Position numbers and translations under genes: made by a program. A stretch of 64,000 nt of DNA, taken from assembly GCF_004327285.1 (NCBI RefSeq), contig NZ_QJUI01000009.1, forward strand, positions 1-64,000. Direction: 5' to 3'. How positions within the stretch are numbered: the first letter of the stretch is position 1; every line of letters begins with the position of its first letter. Source of the stretch: Phytopseudomonas daroniae. GTDB taxonomy: Bacteria; Pseudomonadota; Gammaproteobacteria; Pseudomonadales; Pseudomonadaceae. The notes beneath the pieces are model-generated. The model saw only the letters and a program-made list of their open reading frames with translations. It searched no databases and was not told where the DNA came from. Positions 1-8,439 of the stretch are shown here, in pieces.

Positions 1-45
1 GGAGCGCGAGAGTCGTGGGGGCGGGGAGATGTATATAAGAGACAG
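1..45 (+). other. Residual Illumina Nextera adapter at the contig end
   Basis: Positions 27-45 match the 19-base Tn5 mosaic end used in Nextera libraries (AGATGTGTATAAGAGACAG) at 18 of 19 bases, the only difference being A for G at position 33. Bases 10-26 loosely resemble the rest of the Nextera read-2 adapter (GTCTCGTGGG then a G-rich stretch) with errors and an indel. This is what is left when a read end was not trimmed before assembly. These bases should not be annotated as genome, and any reading frame that includes them is artificial. It also implies that position 46 is close to a true contig end. Confidence 0.88.
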
Positions 46-243
46 CGTGAGGATATCACCGGCGGCCATGGCCGGCGCCACGGGTGCCGCCGTCAGCAAC
101 GCCACCAGGCCGATGGCGGCCAGCGGGCGAAGCGCTGCACGGCGGCGGCCGCTTGCGCCCTTGCCCCGCCCCCGGGCGGTTTCGGCCACGGCCTGGCAGA
201 CGCCCAGGGCGCGATTGAACACGGTGCGGTAGATATGGTTCAT
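46..243 (-). CDS. ESPR-containing secreted adhesin/autotransporter, 5' fragment only
   Basis: Reading leftward from the ATG at 243, 66 codons remain open to the adapter junction. The peptide begins MNHIYRTVFNRALGVCQAVA and continues ETARGRGK. This is the extended signal peptide region (ESPR, pattern MNxIYRxxxNRALGxxxxVSE) that precedes long signal peptides of type V secretion proteins. After a basic stretch (residues 25-39) comes a hydrophobic core (LAAIGLVALL) and an APAMA-type signal-peptidase site near residue 61. The mature part is lost. Proteins with this leader are usually large: trimeric or classical autotransporters, or TpsA/hemagglutinin exoproteins exported by a TpsB partner. Their long repeats commonly break assemblies, which fits a contig ending here. 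Which subclass it is cannot be decided. Confidence 0.72.
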
Positions 244-436
244 GGGTTCCCTCCGGACTGGCGCCAACCGGTGCCTTGATGAATGGCACGCTGGCCAAAA
301 CCGCGATTGTGGCGGGGGCGTTCGGGCTTGTATGTCCCTCGGATTAGCGACAAGCTGGCACTTTTTCGGGGTGAGGCGGTCTCGGCCGCTTCGGCGGGGG
401 CGCAGGATGGATGCAGGCATGGCAGGACGTGACGCG

Positions 437-1081
437 ATGATCCGTGTGGCGATGGTCGAGGACGATCCGTCGTTCCGCGAGTCGGTGCGCGCGGCCGTGG
501 CGCGGGCGGGCGACGTAACCCTGGTGGCCGAAGCGGCGACCCTGGGCGAGGGCCTGGCGCTGTTCGATGGCCCGGCGGCGGATGTGCTGCTGGTGGATCT
601 GGGCCTGCCGGACGGTTCCGGCATCGAGGCGATCGCCGCCGCGCAGGTGCGCTGGCCGGGTTGCGCGGTGATGGTCGCCACGCTGTTCGGCGACCAGGAG
701 CGGGTGTTCGCCGCGCTGGCGGCCGGTGCCTGCGGCTACCTGCTCAAGGATGCCCTGGCGGCGGGTATCGTCGAGGAGATCCGCACCCTGCATGCCGGCG
801 GCAGCCCGATCAGCCCGATGATCGCCCGGCGCCTGCTGCAGCGTTTTCAAGAACCGGTCAGGCTCGCGCAGCCGCTGGCGCTATCGGCCCGCGAGCAGCA
901 AGTGCTCGAACGGGTTGCCCGTGGTTATTCCTATCCTGAGATCGCCGGGTCGCTCGAGGTTTCACCCTGGACGGTACAGACCTATGTACGGCGGATCTAC
1001 GAGAAACTCGGGGTGAGCTCCAAGGCTGCTGCCATCAGCTCTGCCTACCGTCTGGGCCTGTTGTCGTCGGGCGAGCAGTGA
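437..1081 (+). CDS. NarL/FixJ-family response regulator
   Basis: A 214-residue two-domain regulator. The receiver domain (about residues 1-120) has the acidic pair E8/D9-D10, phosphoacceptor D54 in LLVDLGLPDG and the conserved lysine in GYLLKD. A LuxR-type helix-turn-helix follows from about residue 150 (LSAREQQVLERVARGYSYPEIA, WTVQTYVRRIYEKLGV). I chose the ATG at 437 because AGGA lies 9 bases upstream and the protein then starts directly at the first receiver strand; the frame stays open to 242 with ATGs at 407 and 419. Its stop overlaps the start of the next gene by 4 bases, so it is translationally coupled to the histidine kinase, its evident partner. Targets are unknown; the divergent ESPR adhesin gene is a candidate by position only. 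Confidence 0.9.
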   Translation: MIRVAMVEDDPSFRESVRAAVARAGDVTLVAEAATLGEGLALFDGPAADVLLVDLGLPDGSGIEAIAAAQVRWPGCAVMVATLFGDQERVFAALAAGACGYLLKDALAAGIVEEIRTLHAGGSPISPMIARRLLQRFQEPVRLAQPLALSAREQQVLERVARGYSYPEIAGSLEVSPWTVQTYVRRIYEKLGVSSKAAAISSAYRLGLLSSGEQ

Positions 1082-3000
1082 AAGGCGTTCTGCTGTTGGT
1101 GCTCGCGCTCCTGCTGCTGGCCGATTCGCTGCAGGCCAGCGGTCGGGCCGATCCGCTCCAGCTGGTTCAGGCACTGCGTCTGATCGAGAACGTGGCCGAG
1201 CCTGGATTTGCCGAGCCGGGCGAGCGTTTGCCCGGCTTGCCGTCCGGCGCTTGGCAGGCTGTGGCGCTACCGGATGTGAACATGTCTCGCAGTACACTGC
1301 CTGGCGATGATGCGGGCGTACAAACCACCTGGTACCGCCTGCAATTGCCCGCGTCCGTGCTGCGCTCCGCGGTGCATCCCTCTCTTTACCTGCCGCGCTG
1401 GCAGACGGTAGGTCAGGTAGCCATTTACCTGGATGGCGAGCTGCTTTGGCGTTCCACGGGCGACCCGGTGTGGAACGGCTTCAACCAGCCGGTTCTACTC
1501 GAACCGGGCTCGGGTGGCGGTGGGCCGCGAGAGCTGGTGATCCGCATGGATAGCCTGCAGGGGCTGGGTGGTGGGATCAGCACCTTGTGGCTGGGGGAAG
1601 AGGATCAACTGATCTGGCGCTACTGGACGCGCAGTGCTCTGCAGAGCGTTGTACCGCCCGCCATCGGCGTGGCTTTTCTGGCGCTTGGCCTGTTTACCCT
1701 GGCCATCTGGGTCAGGCGTCGGCACGAAGTGGCGTATCTGCTGTTTTTCTTCTGTTCGCTGTTCTACCTGTTGCGCAGCCTGCATTACATCGGGCCACTG
1801 GATACGCGTCTCATCTCCTCGTCGTGGTTCGGCTGGTTCACCGTCAACTCGATCATCTGGCTGGCGATAACCGGCCTGGTCTTCAATTTCCGCCTGAGTG
1901 GATACCGATATCGCTGGCTGGAGACAGGCATGCTGGTCAGCACCCTGTCCTGCGCTGTGCTGACCCTGCCTTGGCTGCAGTCGAGCAGCTATCTCGCCAG
2001 CATCGGCGTCGTGGCGCACTTGGCGATGCTGGTCTTCTTCATCCTGACGATACCGCTGCTGATGGGCGTGGTATGGCGCGATGGGGTCTGGACGGCACGG
2101 GCCATGGCGCTTTTGTATCTGCTGGCGATCCCCCTGGCCGCTCATGATCTGGCGCTGCAGAATTATTGGCTGAGCCTGGAGCAGCCTTACCTGCTGCCTT
2201 ACTGGGAAATCAGTTTCTGCCTGCTGTTCGCCAGTGTCTTGCTGCAACGTTACCTGTACAGCATCGATGGCCTGGAGCGTAGCCAGGAAGTGCTGGCGCT
2301 CAGGCTGGCCGAGCGCGAAAGCGAACTGCGGCAAACCTACCAGCAACTGCGTGAGGCGGAACGACTGGAAACCCTGGCCGATGAGCGTCGGCGGCTGATG
2401 CGCGACATGCACGATGGCCTCGGTTCGACCCTGGTCGGCGCCTTGCGTATGGCCAGTGCCGGCCAGGGGACGTCGAACGATATCGAGCACCTGCTGCGCG
2501 ACTGTATCGATGAACTGAAGCTGACCATCGATTCGCTGGATCCGGTGGAGGCCGACCTGACGTTATTGCTGGCGACCTTGCGCCATCGTTTGCAGCCTCG
2601 CCTGGAAGCCGCCGGTCTGGCAATGCACTGGCAGGTACAGGCTTTACCGAGACTACCCTGGCTGAGCCCGGGAAACTCACTGCATGTGTTACGCATCCTG
2701 CAGGAACTGGTGACCAATATCATCAAGCATTCCGTGGCACGTCGGATAACCGTCAGTACGCGCGAAGATAGTTCGGGCGTCCGGATTCTGGTGGAAGACG
2801 ATGGCAAAGGTTTCGAGCCCGGGGGAGGAGGGCCGGCAGGTGGTCGTGGCCTGGCCAACATCCGCAGTCGCGCCCAGGCGTTGGGGGCGAAGGTGGAGTG
2901 GGTGGCGCAGCCAGCAGCGGGAACGCGCTTCAGCCTTTGGTTGCCCCTGAATCAAACCGTGACGGGGAATGCATCTGCTGAATCGCCTGGAACCACCTGA
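1078..3000 (+). CDS. 7TM sensor histidine kinase (HPK7, NarX-like core)
   Basis: A 640-residue membrane sensor kinase starting at a GTG inside the stop of the regulator gene. It has a signal-peptide-like N-terminus, a periplasmic region of about 170 residues, then seven hydrophobic segments (about residues 195-400), the arrangement of 7TMR-DISM sensors. A coiled linker (AERESELRQTYQQLREAERLE) leads to the HisKA_3 box RDMHDGLGSTLVGALR with phosphorylated His445. The ATPase part has an N box (ELVTNIIKHS), a G1 box (VEDDGKGFEP) and a G2 box (GGRGLANIRSRA). This type of kinase pairs with NarL-type regulators, as here. The ligand is unknown; DISM sensors often detect sugars or other small molecules, but nothing in the sequence specifies it. 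Confidence 0.9.
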   Translation: MKGVLLLVLALLLLADSLQASGRADPLQLVQALRLIENVAEPGFAEPGERLPGLPSGAWQAVALPDVNMSRSTLPGDDAGVQTTWYRLQLPASVLRSAVHPSLYLPRWQTVGQVAIYLDGELLWRSTGDPVWNGFNQPVLLEPGSGGGGPRELVIRMDSLQGLGGGISTLWLGEEDQLIWRYWTRSALQSVVPPAIGVAFLALGLFTLAIWVRRRHEVAYLLFFFCSLFYLLRSLHYIGPLDTRLISSSWFGWFTVNSIIWLAITGLVFNFRLSGYRYRWLETGMLVSTLSCAVLTLPWLQSSSYLASIGVVAHLAMLVFFILTIPLLMGVVWRDGVWTARAMALLYLLAIPLAAHDLALQNYWLSLEQPYLLPYWEISFCLLFASVLLQRYLYSIDGLERSQEVLALRLAERESELRQTYQQLREAERLETLADERRRLMRDMHDGLGSTLVGALRMASAGQGTSNDIEHLLRDCIDELKLTIDSLDPVEADLTLLLATLRHRLQPRLEAAGLAMHWQVQALPRLPWLSPGNSLHVLRILQELVTNIIKHSVARRITVSTREDSSGVRILVEDDGKGFEPGGGGPAGGRGLANIRSRAQALGAKVEWVAQPAAGTRFSLWLPLNQTVTGNASAESPGTT

Positions 3001-3064
3001 TCCAGAGGAATCGGGTGCACAGGATGAGTGGCTGCCGAAAGGCGAGAGCAGACGTAGACGTAGG

Positions 3065-3129
3065 GTGGACAACGCTCTTTTTGTCCACCATTACGATGGT
3101 AAGTGGTGGACGGATAAAGCGTCGTCCAC
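3065..3129. repeat. Intergenic nested hairpin repeat (GTGGACAACGCT type)
   Basis: Outer arms GTGGACAACGCT (3065-3076) and AGCGTCGTCCAC (3118-3129) pair at 11 of 12 bases. Inside, GGTGGAC (3064-3070) also pairs with GTCCACC (3083-3089), and ACCAT/ATGGT forms another small stem. Elements of this look are scattered between genes in Pseudomonas. It follows the histidine kinase stop and precedes a converging gene, so it may also act as a terminator. Confidence 0.6.
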
Positions 3130-3197
3130 GAACTGCTTTAAGGTGGAAGCGACCGGTCGATGATCCGCGTTAAAAGAAGGATCAGGCCTTCGGCCCC

Positions 3198-3226
3198 GGA
3201 TTACGCCTGCGGCTAATCCAGGCTAC
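3198..3226 (+). repeat. 29-bp dispersed repeat, copy 1
   Basis: This 29-base segment (starting GGATTACGCC, ending CAGGCTAC) is the reverse complement of 10302-10330 with a single mismatch. Both copies are intergenic. It contains its own imperfect stem (GGATTA and TAATCC). Confidence 0.75.
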
Positions 3227-3270
3227 GTTCTGCCAATGGCGTAGAGGCTATCGAACGCCGCTCCAGCCGT

Positions 3271-3630
3271 TCAGGCCTGCTCGAAGATCACGTATACCTT
3301 GCGGCACGGCTCCAGCACTTCCCAGGTGCCGACGAAGCCGGCCGGGATCACGAAGCGGTCGCCGACACGCACCGTCTTGGCGTTGCCTTCCTGGTCGCGC
3401 AGCACGGAAACGCCCTGGAGGATCTCGCAGTATTCGTGTTCGCTGTAGTTCACCGTCCACTGGCCGACATCGCCTTCCCAGACGCCTGCGTTGAACTGGC
3501 CGCAAGGGCTGGCGTAGTGGTTGCGTACCTGCTGCAATGGGTCGCCCTTGAGGATCTTTTCGGGGGCGGGGCGGTACTCTTCGGCGCTGCCGCCGCCCTG
3601 GGCGAAATCGACAATCTGTTGGATATTCAT
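3271..3630 (-). CDS. Cupin-domain protein next to kauB
   Basis: A 119-residue single-domain cupin of the DUF861/EutQ-like type. The beta-barrel part includes WTVNYSEHEYCEILQGVSVL and VRVGDRFVIPAGFVGTWEVLE, with little outside the fold. The ATG at 3630 is preferred over an upstream in-frame ATG at 3648 because GGAAG sits 5 bases before it. It is divergent from the kauB aldehyde dehydrogenase. Small cupins of this kind occur next to polyamine and amine catabolism genes, so a role there is plausible, but no reaction can be assigned. Only part of the usual metal-binding histidine set is visible, so metal binding is doubtful. Confidence 0.82.
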   Translation of the reverse strand: MNIQQIVDFAQGGGSAEEYRPAPEKILKGDPLQQVRNHYASPCGQFNAGVWEGDVGQWTVNYSEHEYCEILQGVSVLRDQEGNAKTVRVGDRFVIPAGFVGTWEVLEPCRKVYVIFEQA

Positions 3631-3899
3631 ATTCGCTTCCGTGGTCAATCCGAGAACGTGCAGCGATCATCCCATGCCTATCGACGGCTTGGGGCGATGC
3701 GGCGTAACAGGCTGTTGAAGAACGACCTAATTCAATTGCCTGATAACGATTCGTTCGAGTCTATGTTTTATAAATTGAACGCAGCAAGGGCATTTCCCGA
3801 TCAAGTGTCAAGAATATTGAAAATCCTGCGGGCGCTGGTTTAGTGTGGTTCGCAGTTTCCAAGGCGCTCGGCGCCTTCACCGACTAAGAGGATGATCGA
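3631..3899. promoter_or_regulatory. Divergent promoter region, cupin gene / kauB
   Basis: About 270 bases separate two divergent starts. The kauB-proximal 170 bases are A+T-rich compared with the surroundings and include TTTTATAAATTGAAC (about 3767-3781). This resembles TTGTAAATACTGAAC in the pauR promoter, but the match is gapped and weak. AGAGG precedes the kauB ATG by about 9 bases. No clear sigma70 pair could be fixed. Confidence 0.4.
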
Positions 3900-5393
3900 A
3901 TGACCCGTTTGACTCGTGCCGACTGGGAACAGCGTGCCAAGGATCTGAAGATCGAGACCCGTGCCTTCGTGCAGGGCGAGTATCAGGCCGCCCAGAGTGG
4001 CGAAACCTTCGATTGCATCAGCCCGGTCGATGGCCGGGTACTGGGCCAGGTCGCCAGTTGCGATCTTGCGGACGCCGAGCTGGCGGTCAAGTCGGCCCGT
4101 GCAGCGTTCGACTCCGGCGTCTGGTCGCGCATCGCGCCGGCCAAGCGCAAGGAGAAGATGATCCGCTTCTCGGAACTGCTGCTGGCCAACGCCGAGGAGC
4201 TGGCGCTGCTGGAAACCCTCGACATGGGCAAGCCGATCGGCGATTCGCTGAGCATCGACATTCCGGCGGCCGCCCACGCTATCCGCTGGAGCGCCGAGGC
4301 CATCGACAAGGTCTACGACGAAGTCGCCCCGACGCCCCACGACCAGCTCGGCTTGGTTACCCGCGAGCCGGTCGGCGTGGTGGCCGCCATCGTGCCGTGG
4401 AATTTCCCGCTGCTGATGTCCAGTTGGAAGCTCGGCCCGGCGCTGGCCACCGGTAACTCGGTGATCCTCAAACCGTCCGAGAAATCCCCGCTGACCGCCA
4501 TTCGCGTCGCTGCCCTGGCCGTGGAAGCCGGCATCCCGGCTGGCGTATTCAACGTACTGCCGGGCCATGGTCATACCGTGGGCAAGGCCCTGGCGTTGCA
4601 CATGGACGTCGACACCCTGGTGTTCACCGGCTCCACCAAGATCGCCAAGCAACTGATGATCTACGCCGGCGAGTCGAACATGAAACGCGTGTGGCTGGAG
4701 GCCGGCGGCAAGAGCCCGAACATCGTCTTCGCCGATGCGCCGGATCTGCAGGCCGCTGCCGAATCCGCCGCCAGCGCCATCGCCTTCAACCAGGGCGAGG
4801 TATGCACCGCGGGCTCGCGCCTGCTGGTGGAAAACTCCATCAAGGAGCGTTTCGTACCGATGGTGGTCGAGGCCCTGAAAGGCTGGAAGGCCGGTAACCC
4901 GCTGGATCCGGACACCAATGTCGGCGCTCTGGTCGATACCCAGCAGATGAACAGCGTGCTCGGCTACATCGAGGCCGGCCACAATGACGGCGCCAAGCTG
5001 GTGATCGGTGGCAAGCGCACCCTGCAAGAGAGTGGCGGCACCTATGTCGAGCCGACCATCTTCGACGGCGTGACCAATGCCATGACCATCGCCCGTGAGG
5101 AAATCTTCGGGCCGGTGCTCTCGGTGATCGGTTTCGACAGCGCCGAGCAGGCTGTGCAGATCGCCAACGACACCGTTTACGGCCTGGCGGCAGCGGTGTG
5201 GACGGCGGATATCTCCAAGGCGCACCTGACCGCCCGCGCGCTGCGTGCCGGCAGCGTCTGGGTCAACCAGTACGACGGTGGCGACATGACCGCGCCGTTC
5301 GGTGGCTTCAAGCAATCGGGCAACGGCCGTGACAAGTCGCTGCACGCCTTCGACAAGTACACCGAACTGAAAGCGACCTGGATCAAACTCTAA
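3900..5393 (+). CDS. kauB: Aldehyde dehydrogenase KauB/PuuC (aminobutyraldehyde type)
   Basis: A 497-residue NAD(P)-dependent aldehyde dehydrogenase with the catalytic set intact: VPWNFPLLMSSWKLGPALA, the glutamate of WLEAGGKSPN (E267) and the nucleophile C302 in NQGEVCTAGSR. From memory, length and N-terminus fit the Pseudomonas enzyme that oxidises 4-guanidinobutyraldehyde and related omega-amino aldehydes from arginine, agmatine and putrescine breakdown; E. coli PuuC acts similarly on a gamma-glutamyl aldehyde. The nearby PuuB-type oxidase (10469-11782) and PauR-like regulator (15975-16523) support a role in polyamine catabolism. The product would be an omega-amino acid such as 4-aminobutyrate. 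A cupin gene is divergent and a broken MFS gene lies downstream. Confidence 0.9.
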   Translation: MTRLTRADWEQRAKDLKIETRAFVQGEYQAAQSGETFDCISPVDGRVLGQVASCDLADAELAVKSARAAFDSGVWSRIAPAKRKEKMIRFSELLLANAEELALLETLDMGKPIGDSLSIDIPAAAHAIRWSAEAIDKVYDEVAPTPHDQLGLVTREPVGVVAAIVPWNFPLLMSSWKLGPALATGNSVILKPSEKSPLTAIRVAALAVEAGIPAGVFNVLPGHGHTVGKALALHMDVDTLVFTGSTKIAKQLMIYAGESNMKRVWLEAGGKSPNIVFADAPDLQAAAESAASAIAFNQGEVCTAGSRLLVENSIKERFVPMVVEALKGWKAGNPLDPDTNVGALVDTQQMNSVLGYIEAGHNDGAKLVIGGKRTLQESGGTYVEPTIFDGVTNAMTIAREEIFGPVLSVIGFDSAEQAVQIANDTVYGLAAAVWTADISKAHLTARALRAGSVWVNQYDGGDMTAPFGGFKQSGNGRDKSLHAFDKYTELKATWIKL

Positions 5394-5535
5394 ACAGCAG
5401 CGGCAAGCTGCAAGCCTCAAGTAAAAGCGCAAGAGCTGACGCTTGACCGCAGCGATGAGGCTAGTGTCGCGTCACACATCAAATGTCGTATCCGAGCGAT
5501 CGGGCTGAGTGTCGCTCAAAGGGGCGAAAGCAGCC

Positions 5536-5584
5536 GTAGGATGGGTGAAACCCATCATTGGCCGATGGGTTGCACCCATCCTAC
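5536..5584. repeat. Intergenic hairpin repeat, 21-bp arms
   Basis: Left arm 5536-5556 (GTAGGATGGGTGAAACCCATC minus its last base shown here as GTAGGATGGGTGAAACCCAT) and right arm 5564-5584 pair at 20 of 21 positions around a 7-base loop. Each arm also contains its own small dyad (ATGGGT/ACCCAT). It looks like one of the widespread GTAGG...CCTAC intergenic hairpins of gammaproteobacteria. Confidence 0.7.
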
Positions 5585-5635
5585 GACCTGTTCCTGCACG
5601 GATAAGGCTCGCCTGCAAGCGAGCTCGATCGACCC

Positions 5636-5665
5636 AGCGGCCGGGCTCCATGGAGCCCGGCCGCT
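5636..5665. repeat. 30-bp perfect palindrome upstream of the MFS gene
   Basis: The sequence reads AGCGGCCGGGCTCCA from the left and its exact reverse complement follows with no spacer, centred on CCATGG between 5650 and 5651. It ends 23 bases before the MFS start codon at 5689. It could be an operator for a dimeric repressor, a hairpin in the 5' untranslated region or a terminator for kauB. There is no downstream T-run, which weakens the terminator reading. Confidence 0.75.
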
Positions 5666-5688
5666 GTGCTTTGCCTCTGGAGTCAGTG

Positions 5689-6827
5689 ATGCGTTGGGGA
5701 ACCTACTTCGCCGTGTGCGCGGCGGTGATCAGTATCGGCCTGGCGTTGGGCACGACCATGCCGCTGGTGTCCTTGCGCCTGGAGAGTTGGGGCTATGGCA
5801 ACTTCGCCATCGGCGTGATGGCGGCCACGCCTGCGGTTGGCGTGCTGCTCGGCGCCTCGCTGGTCGGCTGGCCTCGCGTTGCCCCACGCCGCGGCTGATG
5901 CAGTTGTGCCTGCTGACCGGTGCGCTGTCGGTCACCGGCCTGGCATTGATGCAGAATTATGGCGTGTGGCTGTTGCTGCGCCTGCTGCTTGGCGTGACCC
6001 TGACCGTGGTGTTCATCCTCGGTGAAAGCTGGATCAACCAGTTGGCCGTGGAAAAGTGGCGTGGTCGCCTGGTGGCGCTGTATGGCACGGGTTATGCGTT
6101 GAGCCAGCTATGCGGGCCGTTGCTGCTGAGCGTGCTCGGTACCGATACGGACTTGGGCTTCTGGTTCGGCACCGTGCTGCTGATCGGCGGCTCGCTACTG
6201 TTGATCGGCCGCAGCGGTGCGCCGGTGGTCGACGCTCACAGTGCCTCCGGGCGCGGTTTGCTGGTGTTCTGTCAGCGCCTGCCGGCGATCGCCTGGGCGG
6301 TGATGCTGTTCGCTGCCTTCGAAGCGATGATGCTCACGCTGTTGCCGATTTACGGCCTGCGCCAGGGCTTCACCCAGGAAGTGGCATTGTTCATGGCCAG
6401 CGTGGTGGTGGTCGGTGATGCGGCGCTGCAACTGCCAATTGGCCTGCTCGCCGACCGAATCTCGAGGGTGGCGCTGTTCCGCGGTTGCGGCGTGGTCTTG
6501 CTGTTCTCCAGCCTGGGCATTCCAGCGCTGTTGCATACGCCACTGATCTGGCCGCTGCTGGTGCTGTTCGGCGCCAGCGCCGGCGGCCTGTTCACCCTGT
6601 CGCTGATCCTGATCGGCGAGCGCTTTCGTGATGATCAACTGGTACGCGCCAATGCCCACGTGGCCCAGCTATGGGGCATCGGCTGCCTGATCGGGCCGCT
6701 GTCGACGGGGGCGGTGAGCCAGTGGGTCAGCGGGCATGCCTTGCCGATCCTGATGGCGCTCGGTGCGGCAGGGTTCGTCTGGCTGGCCTGGCGGCGCGAT
6801 GCGTTCGATGAGCGGGCGACGCTATAG
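5689..6827 (+). pseudogene. MFS transporter interrupted by a frameshift near 5866-5870
   Basis: Translation from the ATG at 5689 (GGAG 8 bases upstream) gives a good first 60 residues of a major facilitator protein (MRWGTYFAVC, GLALGTTMPLVSLRLESWGY, GVMAATPAVGVLLGASLVG) and then leaves the family sense and stops at 5898. The rest of the transporter continues in another frame (SRCPTPRLMQLCLLTGALSV onward) to the stop at 6827, with ten or more hydrophobic segments. Adding one base in GGCTGG near 5868 would restore one frame of about 379 residues, giving LVG-L-ASRC. It is a gene broken by a single-base deletion, or a sequencing error in a contig that already carries adapter. By position it would be a transporter for amine or polyamine metabolism. 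Confidence 0.8.
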
Positions 6828-8387
6828 CATCTTCTCCAGCCCGATCACCCGCGAGAACCAGGCGTTGAAGCGCCGCCAGCGGGTGCCCGGCTCCTCGTCC
6901 AGCACGAAGGCTTTACCGTCGTCCTCGCCGAGCCAGACCATGCGCGTACCGTTGCCATCCGGTTGCAGGCGCACTTCATAGCTGACGGCTGGTTCCATGC
7001 CCTGCAGAGCGAGCTCACGCAGGTAGTCGGCGAGCTTGGGGCTGTCCACCAGCACGCCCACCTCGGTGTTCCACAGCACCGAGCGGGGATCGATGTTGAA
7101 GGAGCCGACGAAGGATTTCTGCCGGTCGATGACCAGCGCCTTGCTGTGCAGGCTGGAGTTGGAGCTGCCGCTGAAGCTGTAGGTTGGGGCAGAGTCGGCA
7201 CCCGGTTGGCTGCGCAGCTCGAACAGGCGCATGCCATGCTCCAGCATCTCTTGCCGATAAGGCGCGTAGCCGCCGTGCACGGCGGGCACGTCGGTGGCCT
7301 CCAGGGCGTTGGTCAGCAGACGGATATCCACGCCTTTGTCAGCCAGGCCGATCAGGTACTGCAACCCAGCCTGAGCCGGGACGAAGTAGGCCGAGACCAT
7401 CACCAGGTCGTCCTCGGTGGCCTGCAGGTGCGGTGCCAGTTGCGTGGTCAGCAGCAGATGCGGGTCGGGCTCGCCGCTGGCCAGTACCTTGCTCGGCGCA
7501 TCCCACAATGCGGTGCCGGGTGCCCAGATCAGTTCGCCGAGCCACTTCTGCAGTTTGGGCTCTTCCTGGTAGGCGAGCAGACGGTGATAGAGCTTCGGCT
7601 GCTCGACACGCGCGGTGTCCAGGTAGTCCTGTAGCCCCTTGCGCGCTTTGTTCAGCGCCTTCTCGTCAGGTCGCTGCCAGACGAACTGCTGAATGGGTTT
7701 GCTCAGCGCGCTGTTCCAGTACTGGTCGAAACTCTGCGACAGATCCCGCGCCACCGGGCCGATGGCGAGCATGTCGATGTCGGTGAAATTGAGGTTGGGC
7801 TCGGCGTCGAAGTACTCGTCGCCCAGATTGCGTCCGCCGACGATGGCCGCGGCGCTATCGGCCAGCCACAGCTTGTTGTGCATGCGCCGATGCTGCTGCG
7901 ACAGGTTCAGCCCGCGGCCGAGCATACGTGTGACGCCGGTCATGCGGCCAAGGTGCAACGGGTTGAATACGCGGATCTGGATATTCGGGTGAGCCGCCAG
8001 CAAGGCGATCTGATAGTCCTTGCCGTCGCTGGCAGTGTCGTCGAGCAGAAAGCGCACTCGCACACCGCGATCCGCCGCTTGCAGCAGCTCCTTGACCAGC
8101 GCCCGAGTGCTCAACCCGTCATGAACGATGTAGTACTGCAAATCGAGGCTGTGCTGCGCTGCGCGGATCAGTTCGGCTCGGGCAGCAAAGGCTTCGTTGC
8201 TGGCAGGCAGCAGGCGAAACCCCGAGTGCCCCTGGTGTTCGGCAGCGCGTGCTTCAAGCGTTGCGCCGAACGAGGAGTCGGCTGCGGGAATGGCTTGGCT
8301 GGGGACGATGGGCACCTGATTGGTGCAGCCGCCGAGGCTCAGTAAAGCGATAAAGAGCACGCGCAATGGCACAGTCGCAGCCTCCAT
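6822..8387 (-). CDS. Phospholipase D-family lipoprotein (ClsC-like)
   Basis: A 521-residue protein with a lipoprotein signal (LLSLGGC, lipidated Cys21) and two PLD catalytic HKD motifs: H170-x-K172-x4-D177 in HNKLWLAD and H414-x-K416-x4-D421 in HSKALVID. Both are complete, so transphosphatidylation or phosphodiesterase activity is expected. The overall layout and C-terminus resemble E. coli ClsC, a cardiolipin synthase, but bacterial PLD lipoproteins vary and the substrate is not provable here. It converges on the MFS gene with a 6-base overlap. The acyl anchor implies attachment to a periplasm-facing membrane surface. Confidence 0.85.
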   Translation of the reverse strand: MEAATVPLRVLFIALLSLGGCTNQVPIVPSQAIPAADSSFGATLEARAAEHQGHSGFRLLPASNEAFAARAELIRAAQHSLDLQYYIVHDGLSTRALVKELLQAADRGVRVRFLLDDTASDGKDYQIALLAAHPNIQIRVFNPLHLGRMTGVTRMLGRGLNLSQQHRRMHNKLWLADSAAAIVGGRNLGDEYFDAEPNLNFTDIDMLAIGPVARDLSQSFDQYWNSALSKPIQQFVWQRPDEKALNKARKGLQDYLDTARVEQPKLYHRLLAYQEEPKLQKWLGELIWAPGTALWDAPSKVLASGEPDPHLLLTTQLAPHLQATEDDLVMVSAYFVPAQAGLQYLIGLADKGVDIRLLTNALEATDVPAVHGGYAPYRQEMLEHGMRLFELRSQPGADSAPTYSFSGSSNSSLHSKALVIDRQKSFVGSFNIDPRSVLWNTEVGVLVDSPKLADYLRELALQGMEPAVSYEVRLQPDGNGTRMVWLGEDDGKAFVLDEEPGTRWRRFNAWFSRVIGLEKML

Positions 8388-8439
8388 CGGCTGTCGGGGG
8401 GAGTGCTGATAGGACGCCGCTGCGCTTGAAAAGATTCAG

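Larger units (their letters stand above)
5394..5688. other. Intergenic region with stacked repeats
   Basis: This 295-base gap between kauB and the MFS gene carries three things: an AAGCTGCAAGCCTCAAG-type repeat at the start (about 5405-5421), a 21-bp-arm hairpin (5536-5584) and a 30-bp perfect palindrome (5636-5665). I see no gene in it. Two reading frames that run through it into the MFS gene are not credible before 5689. Confidence 0.6.

Noticed and set aside
29..232. 67-residue frame at the contig start
   Set aside because: It begins inside adapter sequence and lies antisense to the ESPR leader.
2969..3163. 64-residue frame after the histidine kinase
   Set aside because: It runs through an intergenic hairpin repeat and has no ribosome-binding site or family-like sequence.
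3840..5432. 530-residue minus-strand frame opposite kauB
   Set aside because: Antisense shadow of a high-G+C gene whose plus-strand product has the full aldehyde dehydrogenase active site.
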